Assembly (NCBI RefSeq): GCF_009660225.1
Contig: NZ_CP045920.1
Span: forward strand, 1,984,001-2,048,000
DNA length: 64,000 bases
Origin: Pseudactinotalea sp. HY158
GTDB taxonomy: Bacteria > Actinomycetota > Actinomycetes > Actinomycetales > Beutenbergiaceae
Reading direction: 5' to 3'
The position numbers and the translations under genes are program-made. Positions 1 through 8,678 of the stretch are shown here, in pieces (positions within the stretch are counted from its first letter, which is position 1; each line of letters starts with the position of its first letter). The notes beneath the pieces were generated by a model. That model did not search any database. It was not told the DNA's origin and worked only from the letters and a program-made list of their open reading frames with translations.

Positions 1-3000
1 CCGTCCTCCACGATCACCGTGAAGGTGCGCTGGGCGAGGTGCGCCCCGCCGACGAGTTCTGTGGCCGTGGCGGTGACCGTGTAGTCGCCGTCGGCGGTGT
101 AGTCGTGGACGGCGGCGAAGGACTCGGGCGCGAGCGTCTCGGACTCGGTGCCGTCGCCCCAGTCGACCACGACGCCCGTGAGCGCGTCGCCGGCGAGTTC
201 GGGAACGATCAGGGATCCGCTCACCCGGGCGGTCGCCGTCCGGTCGTCGGCGGTGAGGTCGGCTGCGAGCTCGTAGGCCGCGAGTTCGGGCGCCGCGTTC
301 TCGACCGCCGGCATCCCGCCGGTCATGTTCCCGACCTGTACGAGGTCGATCGAGTCCGGACCGGCCCCGGTGGCCTCCGCCGTGACGGCGATGGCGATCT
401 CATTCTCCCCGGTCATGTCGAGGAATCCGGAGGGGATGGTGAACCGGGACTGCGGGCCCACGTAGCCCACCCACGTGCCGATGTTCCAGCCGTTGACGAA
501 CATGACCGTGCGCGAAGCGTCGGTGCGCTGGGCGAACGTCGGACCGAAGTCGGTGGCGTTCACATCGAGGGCGAAGGAGGTGTCCTGCCCGGCCGGCACG
601 TCGAGCTCGAAGGAGGTCCGATACCAGGCCACGCCCGGCTTGCTCGCGTGCAGCGTCGTGGTCTGCGCCCACGCCTCGTCGTCGTACCCGGGCAGGTACC
701 AGCCCGCCCGCTCGCCGTAGAGGCCGCCGTTGTTGTACAGCGTGCGCGCGCTGTCGATCGGATCGTCGACGTCGCGGGCCCCCTGGATCTTCCAGGTGAC
801 CGGTCCGTCGTTGTTCAGGCGCGCGTTCCAGAGCCCGCGGTTCTGCTTGGAGAGGCCGTTGTCACTCCAGTCCAGGTTCTGGCCCTGGTTGCGCACGAGC
901 ACCGAGACCACCACGTCCTCGCCCGGGGTGACCGCCCCGTCGGGAACGTCGAAGGTCTTGTCCCGGCCCTCGGCCATGGCCGCACCGGCGTACTCGCCGT
1001 TGATCCACACGAGCATGGAGGCGGAGTTGCGCCCGTGACCGGGCCCGCCCGTGGCACCGTTCCCGTTGAGCGTGATCGTCTCCGACGTGCCGGCGGTGTA
1101 GTGCGCCCGGTACCAGACGTCGCCCTCGAAGAAGTGGTAGAAATTCGAGTCGAGCACCACCCCCGTGTCGGGTCCGGGACCCTGCTGGGGGTTGAGGGGC
1201 GCGGCGGCGTCGGCGATGACCCAGTCCGAGTCGTCGAATGCGACGGTCGCCTCGGGATTCTCCTCGGCGACGCGCCAGGTCTCGAGCACGGGGGTGTCGA
1301 CGGGCTCGGGCCCGGGCACCCCGCCGGTGAGCGCGCCGCCCTCGCCCGCGCCGGCGCCGGCGAGTTCCGCGCCGTTCCACGTGACCGAGGTGATCCCCTC
1401 GGGCACGTAGACCTCCACGTCGCCGGCAGCGGTCATCGAGCCGGTCAGATGCGCGACCTCCCCGTCGAAGGTGACCGTGCGCACGAGGTGCGCGCCGAAC
1501 ACCTCCACCGTGGCGTTGCCGTCGCCGCGGGCTCCCGAGACCTGCCACATGCCGCCCATCTCGTCGCGGTCGGTCACGCGCAGCAGCAGCGGTTCGTCCG
1601 TGCCCTCGGCCGCGATCCGATAGAGCGCCGCGGCGTGGGTGTAGTTGAGCCGGAGGGTGCCGTCGGCCTCGTTCCAGGTGACCTGGGGCTCACCGCCCTC
1701 GAGGGTGGTGACCTCGGGTCGGGCGGCGTAGTGGAGCACGGTCTCGCCGTCGTCGCCGGCGTAGCCGTCGAGGGTGAGCAGGCGGCCGCCGGCCGTCGGG
1801 ATGTTCCCGACCGGCTGGGAGGTCGTGTAGTAGAGCTCGTGCTCGCCGACGCGGTAGTCGGCGACCATCGCCAGGGCGTCGCGCCCGTGCAGGGTGAGGT
1901 GGGTGCCCTCCTGCTGCGGGATCCGCTCGAAGTAGGGGGCCTCGCCGGCACCGGGGGCCTCGGACTCCTCGTCGCCGGTGAGCACGTTGAACGCGTCGAT
2001 CGAGACGAACGTGCCCTGCGAGCCGGGGTCCTTCTCCCCGGTCACGGTGATCCGGATCGTGTGCTCGCCCTCGCTCAGGCCGGCGCGCTCGAAGGCGACG
2101 ACCTGCTTGGAGGCGTTCTGGGGGCCGTTGAACGTGTTCGTCCTGTCCACGACCTCGCCGTCGATCGAGACCTCGCCGTAGCCGTGGTTGATCGACTGCG
2201 GCGCGATGACCTGGATGCCCGTTCCCGTGAACGAGTACTCGACGTAGTCCCCGGTGACGTCCGAGAACGTCTCGGTGCCGAGGTGGTTCCCGCAGGCCCA
2301 GTTCTTCGTCTCGCAGTCGGCGCTCTCCCAGCCGTCTCCCGAGTACTCGAGGATGTCCGCCTGGGTGTCGTCGACCGTGAACTTCGCGGGGGTGATCTCG
2401 AACGCGTCGACGGAGATGTTGATGCCGGGCTCGACGTTGCCGTCGGGGCAGCCGATCTCGCCGCGGGAGACCACCTTGATCGTGTGTTCGACGCGGGGAT
2501 CGAGCTCGTCGGAGACGAACGAGGTGACCTGGTACTCGGACGTGTAGTCGTTCGAGGCGATGCACGTGTTCGTCTCGCCCACCAGGTCGCCGTCGATGAA
2601 GACGTCGGCGTAGCCGTGGTTGTTCGACCTCGAGGAGATGAGCGCGATCTTCGAGCCCGTGAACGTCAGCTCGGCCGCGGCGTCCCCGGCCATGCCGTAG
2701 GACTCGTCGCCCTCGACCGATCCGGAGGTCCAGTCCTTCCCGGCATCGTGGGACCACGTGCCGGTGTAGACCACGCGGGGATCGGCGTCGTTGACGACCT
2801 CGGTCGAGCCCGCCCGCTCGCCCTCGTTCAGGTCGATCGAGGTGGTGAAGGTCGTCTCGGTCGTGTTGTTCGAGTCGTTCAGGCGGAAGCCGAGGAACTG
2901 GGTGCCCAGGCCGGTGACCGAGGTGTCGAGGTCCTCGGTGGCCCGGCGCTCGTAGGCGTTCACCGGGGCACCGGCGGCGACGTCCACCGCCGGGTCGGCC

Positions 3001-4298
3001 GCCGGGCTCATCGACGTGAGCTGCGGCACGGCCTCGATGAAGTAGCCGAGCTCGCGCTGGGCGGTGAACTTGTCGGTGAGCTGGCGGTCCTCGGTCAGCG
3101 CCGCGCCGTAGTCGTAGGAGGTGTATCCCGACGACGGGGAACCGGTCCAGCCCCAGTTCGTGCCGCCGAAGGCCATGTAGTAGTTGAACGCGGTGACGCC
3201 GTTGGCGATGTTGTTCACGCCGTACTGGCGCACGAAGCTCGGGTCGGTGAACTCGTAGCACCGGTCGAAGGTGAAGTCCGCTCCCCACGGGGTGAACGCG
3301 CCGCCCTGGGCCTCGGTGATGAAGTTCGGCCCCTCGGTCGTGATGGTGCGCAGCCCGGCCTCGAAGTCGGACAGGCCGCGTCGTCCGGCCGAGCAGGTGA
3401 AGCCCAGCGGGTAGTTGTCGTAGGCGTAGAAGTCCAGGCCCATGTCCTGGGCCGCGCCCGGCTTGGCGGGGTTGTACCGCCCGCCCATGCCGTAGTCGTT
3501 GTGGAAGACGGGCACGGTGATGCCGTCGGCGCGGACCTGCTTCGTGAGCTCGGCCATGAACTCCACGCGCTTGGGATTCTCGTCGAGCATCTCGTTCTCG
3601 ACCTGATACAGCAGGATCGAGCCGCCGCCGTCGGTCACCTGGTGGGTCGCGGCGATCTCGTCGAAGGCCTCGATCCAGTCGAGGGAGTCCTCGAGGTTCG
3701 CGTTCGTGCGCAGTCCGGGGTTGCCGCCGTCGTTCGGGGTGTTCGTCAGATAGGCCGGCAGGCCGCCCATCGAGATCTCCGCGTTGACGTAGGGGCCGGG
3801 GCGCGCGATGACGTACAGACCCTCCTCGGCCGCCATCGAGAGGAGTCGGTCGATGTCCTTGACGCCGGAGAAGTCGAACTCCCCGCCGGAGGTGGTCTGG
3901 TGGTATCCCCAGAAGAAGTAGAGGGAGACCGCGTTGAAGCCGTTCGCGCGGACCTTCTGGAAGAGGTCACGCCAGTGCTCCGGGCTCGGCAGTCGCCAGT
4001 AGTGGAACTCTCCGGACCAGACGTTCAGGCGTTCGCCGTCGACCATGAAGGAGTGGGAGTCGAACGTGACCTCGTGGGGCCGGCCGTCGTTGCCCGGGAA
4101 GATCTGGGAGCCCGGGATCGCCGCGGCCGCGGAGTCGGCCGGTCCGACCTCGGCCGGTGCGGAGTCGGCCCGAGCGGGATCGGCGCCGGTCACGACACCG
4201 GCGGCGAGCAGGGCGGCCGCACCGAGCCCGGCGAGCGGGCGCGTGGCCCACGCCCACGAGCGGCCCGGACGGGCACCTGATGGGTGGAGGAGTGACAT
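1..4298 (-). CDS. Secreted GH35 beta-galactosidase, multidomain, 3' end off the window
   Basis: Predicted to hydrolyse terminal beta-galactosides outside the cell. The frame opens at 4298, with GGAAGG about 13 bases upstream, and is still open at base 1, so about 1,432 residues are visible and the C-terminus is missing. Residues 1-44 look like a signal peptide ending PARA. The GH35 barrel shows RPGPYVNAE near 165, ENE at 234-236 (Glu236 is the expected acid/base), ITEAQGG with Glu329 as expected nucleophile, and FGGTNWGW. Two related beta-sandwich modules around 520-630 and 650-770 share an NHGY..V.IDG core and are probably carbohydrate-binding. Galactose-binding-like jelly rolls follow, and a PKD domain with DWGDGT lies near 1,378. 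Whether it ends in a sortase signal, like two other glycosidases here, cannot be seen. The family call is firm; the substrate is not. Confidence 0.9.
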   Translation of the reverse strand, partial: MSLLHPSGARPGRSWAWATRPLAGLGAAALLAAGVVTGADPARADSAPAEVGPADSAAAAIPGSQIFPGNDGRPHEVTFDSHSFMVDGERLNVWSGEFHYWRLPSPEHWRDLFQKVRANGFNAVSLYFFWGYHQTTSGGEFDFSGVKDIDRLLSMAAEEGLYVIARPGPYVNAEISMGGLPAYLTNTPNDGGNPGLRTNANLEDSLDWIEAFDEIAATHQVTDGGGSILLYQVENEMLDENPKRVEFMAELTKQVRADGITVPVFHNDYGMGGRYNPAKPGAAQDMGLDFYAYDNYPLGFTCSAGRRGLSDFEAGLRTITTEGPNFITEAQGGAFTPWGADFTFDRCYEFTDPSFVRQYGVNNIANGVTAFNYYMAFGGTNWGWTGSPSSGYTSYDYGAALTEDRQLTDKFTAQRELGYFIEAVPQLTSMSPAADPAVDVAAGAPVNAYERRATEDLDTSVTGLGTQFLGFRLNDSNNTTETTFTTSIDLNEGERAGSTEVVNDADPRVVYTGTWSHDAGKDWTSGSVEGDESYGMAGDAAAELTFTGSKIALISSRSNNHGYADVFIDGDLVGETNTCIASNDYTSEYQVTSFVSDELDPRVEHTIKVVSRGEIGCPDGNVEPGINISVDAFEITPAKFTVDDTQADILEYSGDGWESADCETKNWACGNHLGTETFSDVTGDYVEYSFTGTGIQVIAPQSINHGYGEVSIDGEVVDRTNTFNGPQNASKQVVAFERAGLSEGEHTIRITVTGEKDPGSQGTFVSIDAFNVLTGDEESEAPGAGEAPYFERIPQQEGTHLTLHGRDALAMVADYRVGEHELYYTTSQPVGNIPTAGGRLLTLDGYAGDDGETVLHYAARPEVTTLEGGEPQVTWNEADGTLRLNYTHAAALYRIAAEGTDEPLLLRVTDRDEMGGMWQVSGARGDGNATVEVFGAHLVRTVTFDGEVAHLTGSMTAAGDVEVYVPEGITSVTWNGAELAGAGAGEGGALTGGVPGPEPVDTPVLETWRVAEENPEATVAFDDSDWVIADAAAPLNPQQGPGPDTGVVLDSNFYHFFEGDVWYRAHYTAGTSETITLNGNGATGGPGHGRNSASMLVWINGEYAGAAMAEGRDKTFDVPDGAVTPGEDVVVSVLVRNQGQNLDWSDNGLSKQNRGLWNARLNNDGPVTWKIQGARDVDDPIDSARTLYNNGGLYGERAGWYLPGYDDEAWAQTTTLHASKPGVAWYRTSFELDVPAGQDTSFALDVNATDFGPTFAQRTDASRTVMFVNGWNIGTWVGYVGPQSRFTIPSGFLDMTGENEIAIAVTAEATGAGPDSIDLVQVGNMTGGMPAVENAAPELAAYELAADLTADDRTATARVSGSLIVPELAGDALTGVVVDWGDGTESETLAPESFAAVHDYTADGDYTVTATATELVGGAHLAQRTFTVIVED

Positions 4299-4344
4299 GT
4301 GCGAGCGGTTTCCTTCCTCGGAACGGCGCGACCTCACAGCAGCG

Positions 4345-4385
4345 GAAGTGCACAGGGACCTACACAGAGTACCCAGAAGTGCACA
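4345..4385. promoter_or_regulatory. Direct repeat GAAGTGCACA upstream of the GH35 gene
   Basis: Two exact copies of GAAGTGCACA lie at 4345-4354 and 4376-4385, starting 31 bases apart (about three helical turns). They sit 47-87 bases upstream of the GH35 start on the transcribed side. Each has a GTGCAC core. The spacing suggests a site for a dimeric or tandem-binding regulator. No strong -35/-10 pair was seen with it. Confidence 0.45.
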
Positions 4386-4495
4386 CTCTGCGCCATCCCA
4401 TGATCGATATCAGTCACGCTCGCGCAGACCCGACCACAGATCCGACGTCCCCTCTCCGGGGCGCGGGCGCCCACCGACCGCCCACCGGCACGGCC

Positions 4496-6448
4496 TCAGG
4501 TCGTGCGTAGCAACGGGATGAGCCCGCCGGCGAGCACCATCTCCACCTGCCGCGCGGAGAGCCGGTGCCGCGCGGGGTAGTCCTCGTCGCGGGTGGCGTT
4601 GTGCACCGTGAGCTCGTGGTGCCCGCCGAGAGTGTCGGGCACGTCGCTCAGGCGCAGCTCGTCGCCGGCGGCGACTGAGTCGTAGTCCCCCGGATCCGTG
4701 AACTCCAGCGGCAGGATTCCGAAGTTGACGAGGTTCTGCCAGTGGATCCGCGCGAAGGACTTCGCGAGGACCAGCCGCAGCCCGAGGTAGTACGGGGCGA
4801 TGGCCGCGTGTTCGCGGGAGGAGCCCTGCCCGTAGTTCTCCCCGCCGACGATCACGTGCGGGCCGTCGTGCGCGGCGGCCCGCACCGAGTAGTCGGGATC
4901 GATCGCGTCGAACACGAAGTCCGCGAGCTTGGGGATATTCGAGCGGAACGGGAGCGCCCGGGCCCCGGCCGGACTGATCTCGTCGGTCGAGACGTCGTCG
5001 CCGAGCTTGATCATCACCGGGCCGGCCAGGTGATGCGGCATCGGTGTGAGGTCGGGCAGCGTCGCGATGTTCTCGCCCTTGACCAGCTCGATCGCCGCCG
5101 CCTCCGCGGGTGGCAGCGGCTCCTCGAGCATCGCGCGGTTGACCGTGGCGCGATCGGGCAGCTCGATGGTCGGGTAGGCCATTCCGGCCGTCTCGGCCCA
5201 GTCGCGCGGGTCGGTGATGACGCCGGTCAGGCCGGAGGCGGCGGCCGTCTCCGGGGAGCAGAGCCAGACCGAGTCGTCGCTCGTGCCGGACCGGCCGGGG
5301 AAGTTGCGCGGCATCGTCCGCAGCGAGTTCGTGCCGGTCGCGGGGGCCTGGCCCATCCCGATGCAGCCCATGCAGCCGGCCTGATGGAGGCGGGCGCCGG
5401 CGCCGATGAGGTCGAAGGTGGCCCCCATCCGGGTGAGGTCCTGCAGCATGTTCCGGGAGGTCGGATTGACGTCGAAGCTCAGCCCGGGCGCGGTGCGCCG
5501 GCCGGCGAGCATCGCCGCGACCATCCCGAAGTCGCGCAGGCCGGGATTGGCCGAGGATCCCACGACGACCTGGGAGATCTCTCGCCCGGCGGCCGCCCGC
5601 ACGGTCTGCACGTTGCCCGGTGAGGACGGCGCGGCCACGAGCGGTTCGAGGGTGCCCAGATCGATCTCGTCGGTGCGGTCCCACGTGGCCGGATCGTCGG
5701 CGTCGGTGGCGAGGAGCTCGGTGAAGTCGTCCTCGCGGCCGTGGGCGCGCAGGAACGATCGCACGGCCTCGTCCGCCGGGAAGACCGTCGTGGTGGCGCC
5801 GAGTTCGGCCCCCATGTTGGCGATGACGTGGCGGTCCATCGCGCTCAACTGCGACAGACCCGGGCCGTGGTACTCGATGATGCGGTTCCTCCCGCCGGAG
5901 ACGCCGTCGCGTCGCAGCATCTCCAGGATGACGTCCTTGGCGCTGACCCACGGCGGGAGTTCTCCGGTGAGGCGCACGCCCCAGATCTCGGGCATGACGA
6001 GGTACAGCGGCTCGCCCGCGATCGCCATCGCCACCTCGAGGCCCCCGACCCCGATGGCCAGCATGCCCAGCGACCCGGCGGCCGGGGTGTGCGAGTCGGA
6101 GCCCACCATGGTCGCCCCCGGGCGTCCGAAGTGCTGCATGTGCGCCGGATGCGAGACTCCGTTGCCCGCCTGGGAGAACCACAGGCCCCACCGGCGGGCG
6201 GCCGAGCGCAGGAACAGGTGGTCCTCGGCGTTCTTGGCGTCGGTCTGCAACAGGTTGTGGTCGACGTACTGCACGGATACCTCGGTGCGCGCTCGATCGA
6301 GCCCCATCGCCTCGAGTTCGAGCATCACGAGGGTGCCGGTGGCATCCTGCGTGAGGGTCTGGTCGATGCGCAGTCCGATCTCCTGCCCGGGCGTCATCTC
6401 ACCCGAGAGCAGGTGGGACTCGATGAGCTGGCGTGCCACGTTCGTCAT
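4496..6448 (-). CDS. Aconitate hydratase, monomeric bacterial type
   Basis: Interconverts citrate and isocitrate through cis-aconitate in the TCA cycle; cytoplasmic [4Fe-4S] enzyme of about 650 residues. The ATG at 6448 is preferred because AGGAGG lies 6 bases upstream; the frame extends further but without protein-like sequence. The aconitase signatures VGSDSHTPAAGSLG, GCMGCIGMGQAP and RNFPGRSGTSDD are clear, followed by the C-terminal swivel domain with GENYGQGSSREHAA. Cys359 and Cys362 are two cluster ligands. The usual third ligand in GSCTN is replaced by GSSAN (Ser299), which I recall being common in this shorter putative-aconitase subgroup (TIGR01342-like). It stands alone, with unrelated genes on both sides. 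A related hydratase such as methylaconitase is possible but less likely. Confidence 0.85.
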   Translation of the reverse strand: MTNVARQLIESHLLSGEMTPGQEIGLRIDQTLTQDATGTLVMLELEAMGLDRARTEVSVQYVDHNLLQTDAKNAEDHLFLRSAARRWGLWFSQAGNGVSHPAHMQHFGRPGATMVGSDSHTPAAGSLGMLAIGVGGLEVAMAIAGEPLYLVMPEIWGVRLTGELPPWVSAKDVILEMLRRDGVSGGRNRIIEYHGPGLSQLSAMDRHVIANMGAELGATTTVFPADEAVRSFLRAHGREDDFTELLATDADDPATWDRTDEIDLGTLEPLVAAPSSPGNVQTVRAAAGREISQVVVGSSANPGLRDFGMVAAMLAGRRTAPGLSFDVNPTSRNMLQDLTRMGATFDLIGAGARLHQAGCMGCIGMGQAPATGTNSLRTMPRNFPGRSGTSDDSVWLCSPETAAASGLTGVITDPRDWAETAGMAYPTIELPDRATVNRAMLEEPLPPAEAAAIELVKGENIATLPDLTPMPHHLAGPVMIKLGDDVSTDEISPAGARALPFRSNIPKLADFVFDAIDPDYSVRAAAHDGPHVIVGGENYGQGSSREHAAIAPYYLGLRLVLAKSFARIHWQNLVNFGILPLEFTDPGDYDSVAAGDELRLSDVPDTLGGHHELTVHNATRDEDYPARHRLSARQVEMVLAGGLIPLLRTT

Positions 6449-6806
6449 GACGACCTCCTGGCCTCCTGGCCTCCCGGCCTTGCTGCCTCTCCAGGCTACG
6501 CGGCCGCGCCCGGGAGTCCAGGGGGCGAGCCCCGTCGAGATCACCACCGGCCGGCCGGGCCGGCCGCGCGCGGCCCCGACCGAACCCGCCGGGCCCCGCC
6601 GACGGATGGGGTCGCACAATCATCTTGAGCTCGACATTCTTGAATGCGAGAATTCCGCGGTCGAGGAACATATCGAACATCGCCTTCGACTTCGTGAAGA
6701 ATGTCACTCGTCAACCCTTTTCGAACGGGACCAAGGACCCGAGCAAATGTGGCGGCAGGCTGCAAGGATGGTCATATCCGAAATCCGGACCAACCAGGAG
6801 GCAATG
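6449..6806. other. Intergenic region between aconitase and the DoxX-like gene
   Basis: This 358-base gap holds the divergent starts of the aconitase (minus) and DoxX (plus) genes. The stretch from about 6615 to 6790 is clearly less GC-rich than its surroundings, as promoter DNA often is. A weak minus-strand -10 (TAGCCT, 6498 to 6493) could serve the aconitase gene. An imperfect dyad ATTCT-N8-AGAAT lies at 6636-6653. No confident plus-strand promoter and no convincing small gene were seen. Confidence 0.4.
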
Positions 6807-7385
6807 ATGAGCACCACCACTCGCCCGGTCCCCGCCACGGCGCCGCGGACCCAGGATGAGATCGTCACCCGCGCGGGCGTTCGCAGGGTGCTCGCCCTCG
6901 CCCGCGTCGTCATCGGCTTCACATTCCTGTGGGCATTCCTCGACAAGCTGTTCGGGCTCGGATATTCGACGCCGGCGGCCGGCGCCTGGATCAACGGCGG
7001 CACTCCCGCCCAGGGATACATCTCCGGAATCGACGGACCCTTCGCCGGATTCTTCGGCATCTTCGCCAACCCCTTCGGTGACGCATTGTTCATGGTGGGT
7101 CTGGCCGCCATCGGAATCGCGCTCATCGCGGGGGCCGGCCTGCGGATCGCGGCGGTGACGGGCACCCTGCTCATGCTCTTCATGTTCATGGCCGATCTGC
7201 CGGCCGCCACCGCGGTCGTCGACGGCGACCTGGTCCGGGGATCGACCAACCCGATCGTCGACTCCCACTGGCACGAGGCCCTGCTGCTCATCATCCCCGC
7301 CGTCACCCTCGCCGGGGACACGTGGGGCGCGGGCCGCTGGTGGGCGCGCACGCCCCTCGTGCGCCGGCACCGCTGGCTCCGCTGA
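6807..7385 (+). CDS. DoxX-family integral membrane protein
   Basis: A membrane protein of 192 residues, function unproven. Two ATGs are adjacent at 6804 and 6807; the second is preferred because AGGAGG at 6796-6801 then has a 5-base spacer. After a hydrophilic N-terminus there is a hydrophobic segment (VIGFTFLWAFLDKLFGLG, about residues 37-54), a loop with PAAGAWINGG and PFAGFF, and three further membrane segments. The pattern FLWAFLDKLFG plus a later DSHWHEALLL region fits the DoxX/TQO-small-subunit fold, linked in other organisms to thiosulfate oxidation or redox stress, but no partner gene is present. It appears monocistronic and is followed by a strong hairpin. Confidence 0.75.
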   Translation: MSTTTRPVPATAPRTQDEIVTRAGVRRVLALARVVIGFTFLWAFLDKLFGLGYSTPAAGAWINGGTPAQGYISGIDGPFAGFFGIFANPFGDALFMVGLAAIGIALIAGAGLRIAAVTGTLLMLFMFMADLPAATAVVDGDLVRGSTNPIVDSHWHEALLLIIPAVTLAGDTWGAGRWWARTPLVRRHRWLR

Positions 7386-7398
7386 GGCCACTCGCCCG

Positions 7399-7429
7399 GG
7401 CCGGGGTCCGCAAGCCGCGGGCCCCGGCC
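7399..7429 (+). terminator. Hairpin terminator after the DoxX-like gene
   Basis: The arms GGCCGGGG (7399-7406) and CCCCGGCC (7422-7429) pair, and inside them CCGC pairs with GCGG around an AAGCC loop. It lies 14 bases after the stop codon and lacks a T tract, which is usual in high-GC actinobacteria. Confidence 0.6.
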
Positions 7430-7461
7430 GTGCCGCTATCCTTCGCTGCAGGAGGACAGAG

Positions 7462-8496
7462 ATGGCGAGATCGGTGACGCTTCACGACGTGGCCCGGGCG
7501 GCCGGCGTGTCGTTGGCGACCGCCTCGCGCGTGCTCAACGGCAGCGAGCGCAAGGTTGCGGCGACCTACCGCGACCGGGTGCTCGCCGCGGCGCGGGACC
7601 TGCAGTACACCCCGAACCTCTCGGCCCAGGCCGTGGCGCGTGGCCGGTCGAACAGCATCGGGCTCGTGGTCGCCGACATCGTCGACCCCTACTTCGCCGC
7701 CATCGCCGCCGGCGCGATGAGCGCCGCCGACGAGGCCGACGAGGCCGGCCTCGTCGTGACCATCTCGGTCACGGACCGCGATCCGGCCCGGGAGCTGAGC
7801 ACCGTGCACGCCCTGCGCGGCCATCGGCCCCGCGCGCTCCTGCTCGCCGGTTCCCGCCCCACGGACCCGGCGGCGGACGCCGCGCTCGAGGCCGAGCTGC
7901 GCCACTTCGCCGACACCGGCGGCCGGGTCGTGCTCATCGCCGAGTCGACGATCGACTTCCCCTCCGTCCGCCTCGCCAACCATGCGGGGGCACTCGACCT
8001 CGGCCGGGCGCTGCACGGCCTCGGATACCGCCGGGCCGCCGTGCTCACCGGCCCGGCCGGGCTCATCACCCCGAGCGAGCGTGCGCGCGGATTCATCGAC
8101 GGCTTCGGCCCCGCCCGGATCTATCGGGAGGACTTCAGCCGCGACGGCGGCCACCGCGCCGCCCGCCGCCTCCTCGACGACCTCGATGGCACCGCGGAGC
8201 GCGGGCCGAGCGACGTCGACCTCGTCTTCGCCGCGAGCGACGTCATGGCCGTGGGGGCGATGACGGCGCTGCGGGAGGCCGGCCGCGCGCCCGGCCGGGA
8301 TCTCGGCGTGGCCGGCTTCGACGACGTCGCCACCATCCGCGACATCACCCCGGCACTGACCACGGTGCGCGTGCCGCTCGAGGCGATGGGCAGCGCCGCC
8401 GTCACCCTGGCCCTCGGCGAGCACGAACGACCCGATCCGGTTCACATCGCGGGCGAGGTCGTACTGCGCGAGAGCACCCCCGCCCGACGCGCCTGA
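7462..8496 (+). CDS. LacI-family sugar-responsive repressor
   Basis: A DNA-binding regulator of 344 residues. The start at 7462 has AGGAGG 6 bases upstream. Residues 5-55 form the LacI helix-turn-helix (TLHDVARAAGVSLATASRVL) with the hinge sequence NLSAQAVARG; the rest is a periplasmic-binding-protein-like effector domain beginning SIGLVVADIVDPYF. It precedes the oxidoreductase/DUF993/isomerase operon on the same strand. A near-perfect LacI-type palindrome lies at 8539-8554, on the promoter of that operon, and similar sites precede the GH89 gene at 11.85 kb. Control of both units is therefore inferred. The effector is not known; a sugar released by the neighbouring enzymes is the natural guess. 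Confidence 0.9.
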   Translation: MARSVTLHDVARAAGVSLATASRVLNGSERKVAATYRDRVLAAARDLQYTPNLSAQAVARGRSNSIGLVVADIVDPYFAAIAAGAMSAADEADEAGLVVTISVTDRDPARELSTVHALRGHRPRALLLAGSRPTDPAADAALEAELRHFADTGGRVVLIAESTIDFPSVRLANHAGALDLGRALHGLGYRRAAVLTGPAGLITPSERARGFIDGFGPARIYREDFSRDGGHRAARRLLDDLDGTAERGPSDVDLVFAASDVMAVGAMTALREAGRAPGRDLGVAGFDDVATIRDITPALTTVRVPLEAMGSAAVTLALGEHERPDPVHIAGEVVLRESTPARRA

Positions 8497-8506
8497 CCTA
8501 CGGGGC

Positions 8507-8535
8507 TTGCGTGCGTCGTCCGTTATCCCTAGACT
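8507..8535 (+). promoter_or_regulatory. Promoter of the 8.7-11.8 kb sugar operon
   Basis: TTGCGT at 8507-8512 and TAGACT at 8530-8535 are separated by exactly 17 bases, which matches the vegetative sigma-factor spacing. The LacI-type operator begins 3 bases after the -10 element, so a bound repressor would cover the start of transcription. Confidence 0.6.
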
Positions 8536-8538
8536 CTC

Positions 8539-8554
8539 GGGAAAGCGCTTACCC
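8539..8554. promoter_or_regulatory. LacI-type operator GGGAAAGCGCTTACCC
   Basis: A 16-base palindrome with a single mismatched pair (ideal GGGTAAGCGCTTACCC), centred on the CG step typical of LacI-family sites. It overlaps the likely transcription start. The adjacent LacI gene (7462-8496) is the probable owner. Confidence 0.7.
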
Positions 8555-8678
8555 AATGGGGTCATGCTGGGCCGAATACCGGCCCGAATACTGGGCCGAA
8601 CGAAGCCATGCAGGGCCACACGGGAGCACACAGCACACCCCGGCCGCCACACGGCCGCCACGACGAAACGAGGACCAC

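Noticed and set aside
39-4280. A 1,413-codon open frame on the plus strand opposite the GH35 gene
   Set aside because: The translation is Gly/Arg/Val/Asp-rich with no domain, and it mirrors codon third-position GC of the real minus-strand gene. Similar long shadows lie opposite most genes here.
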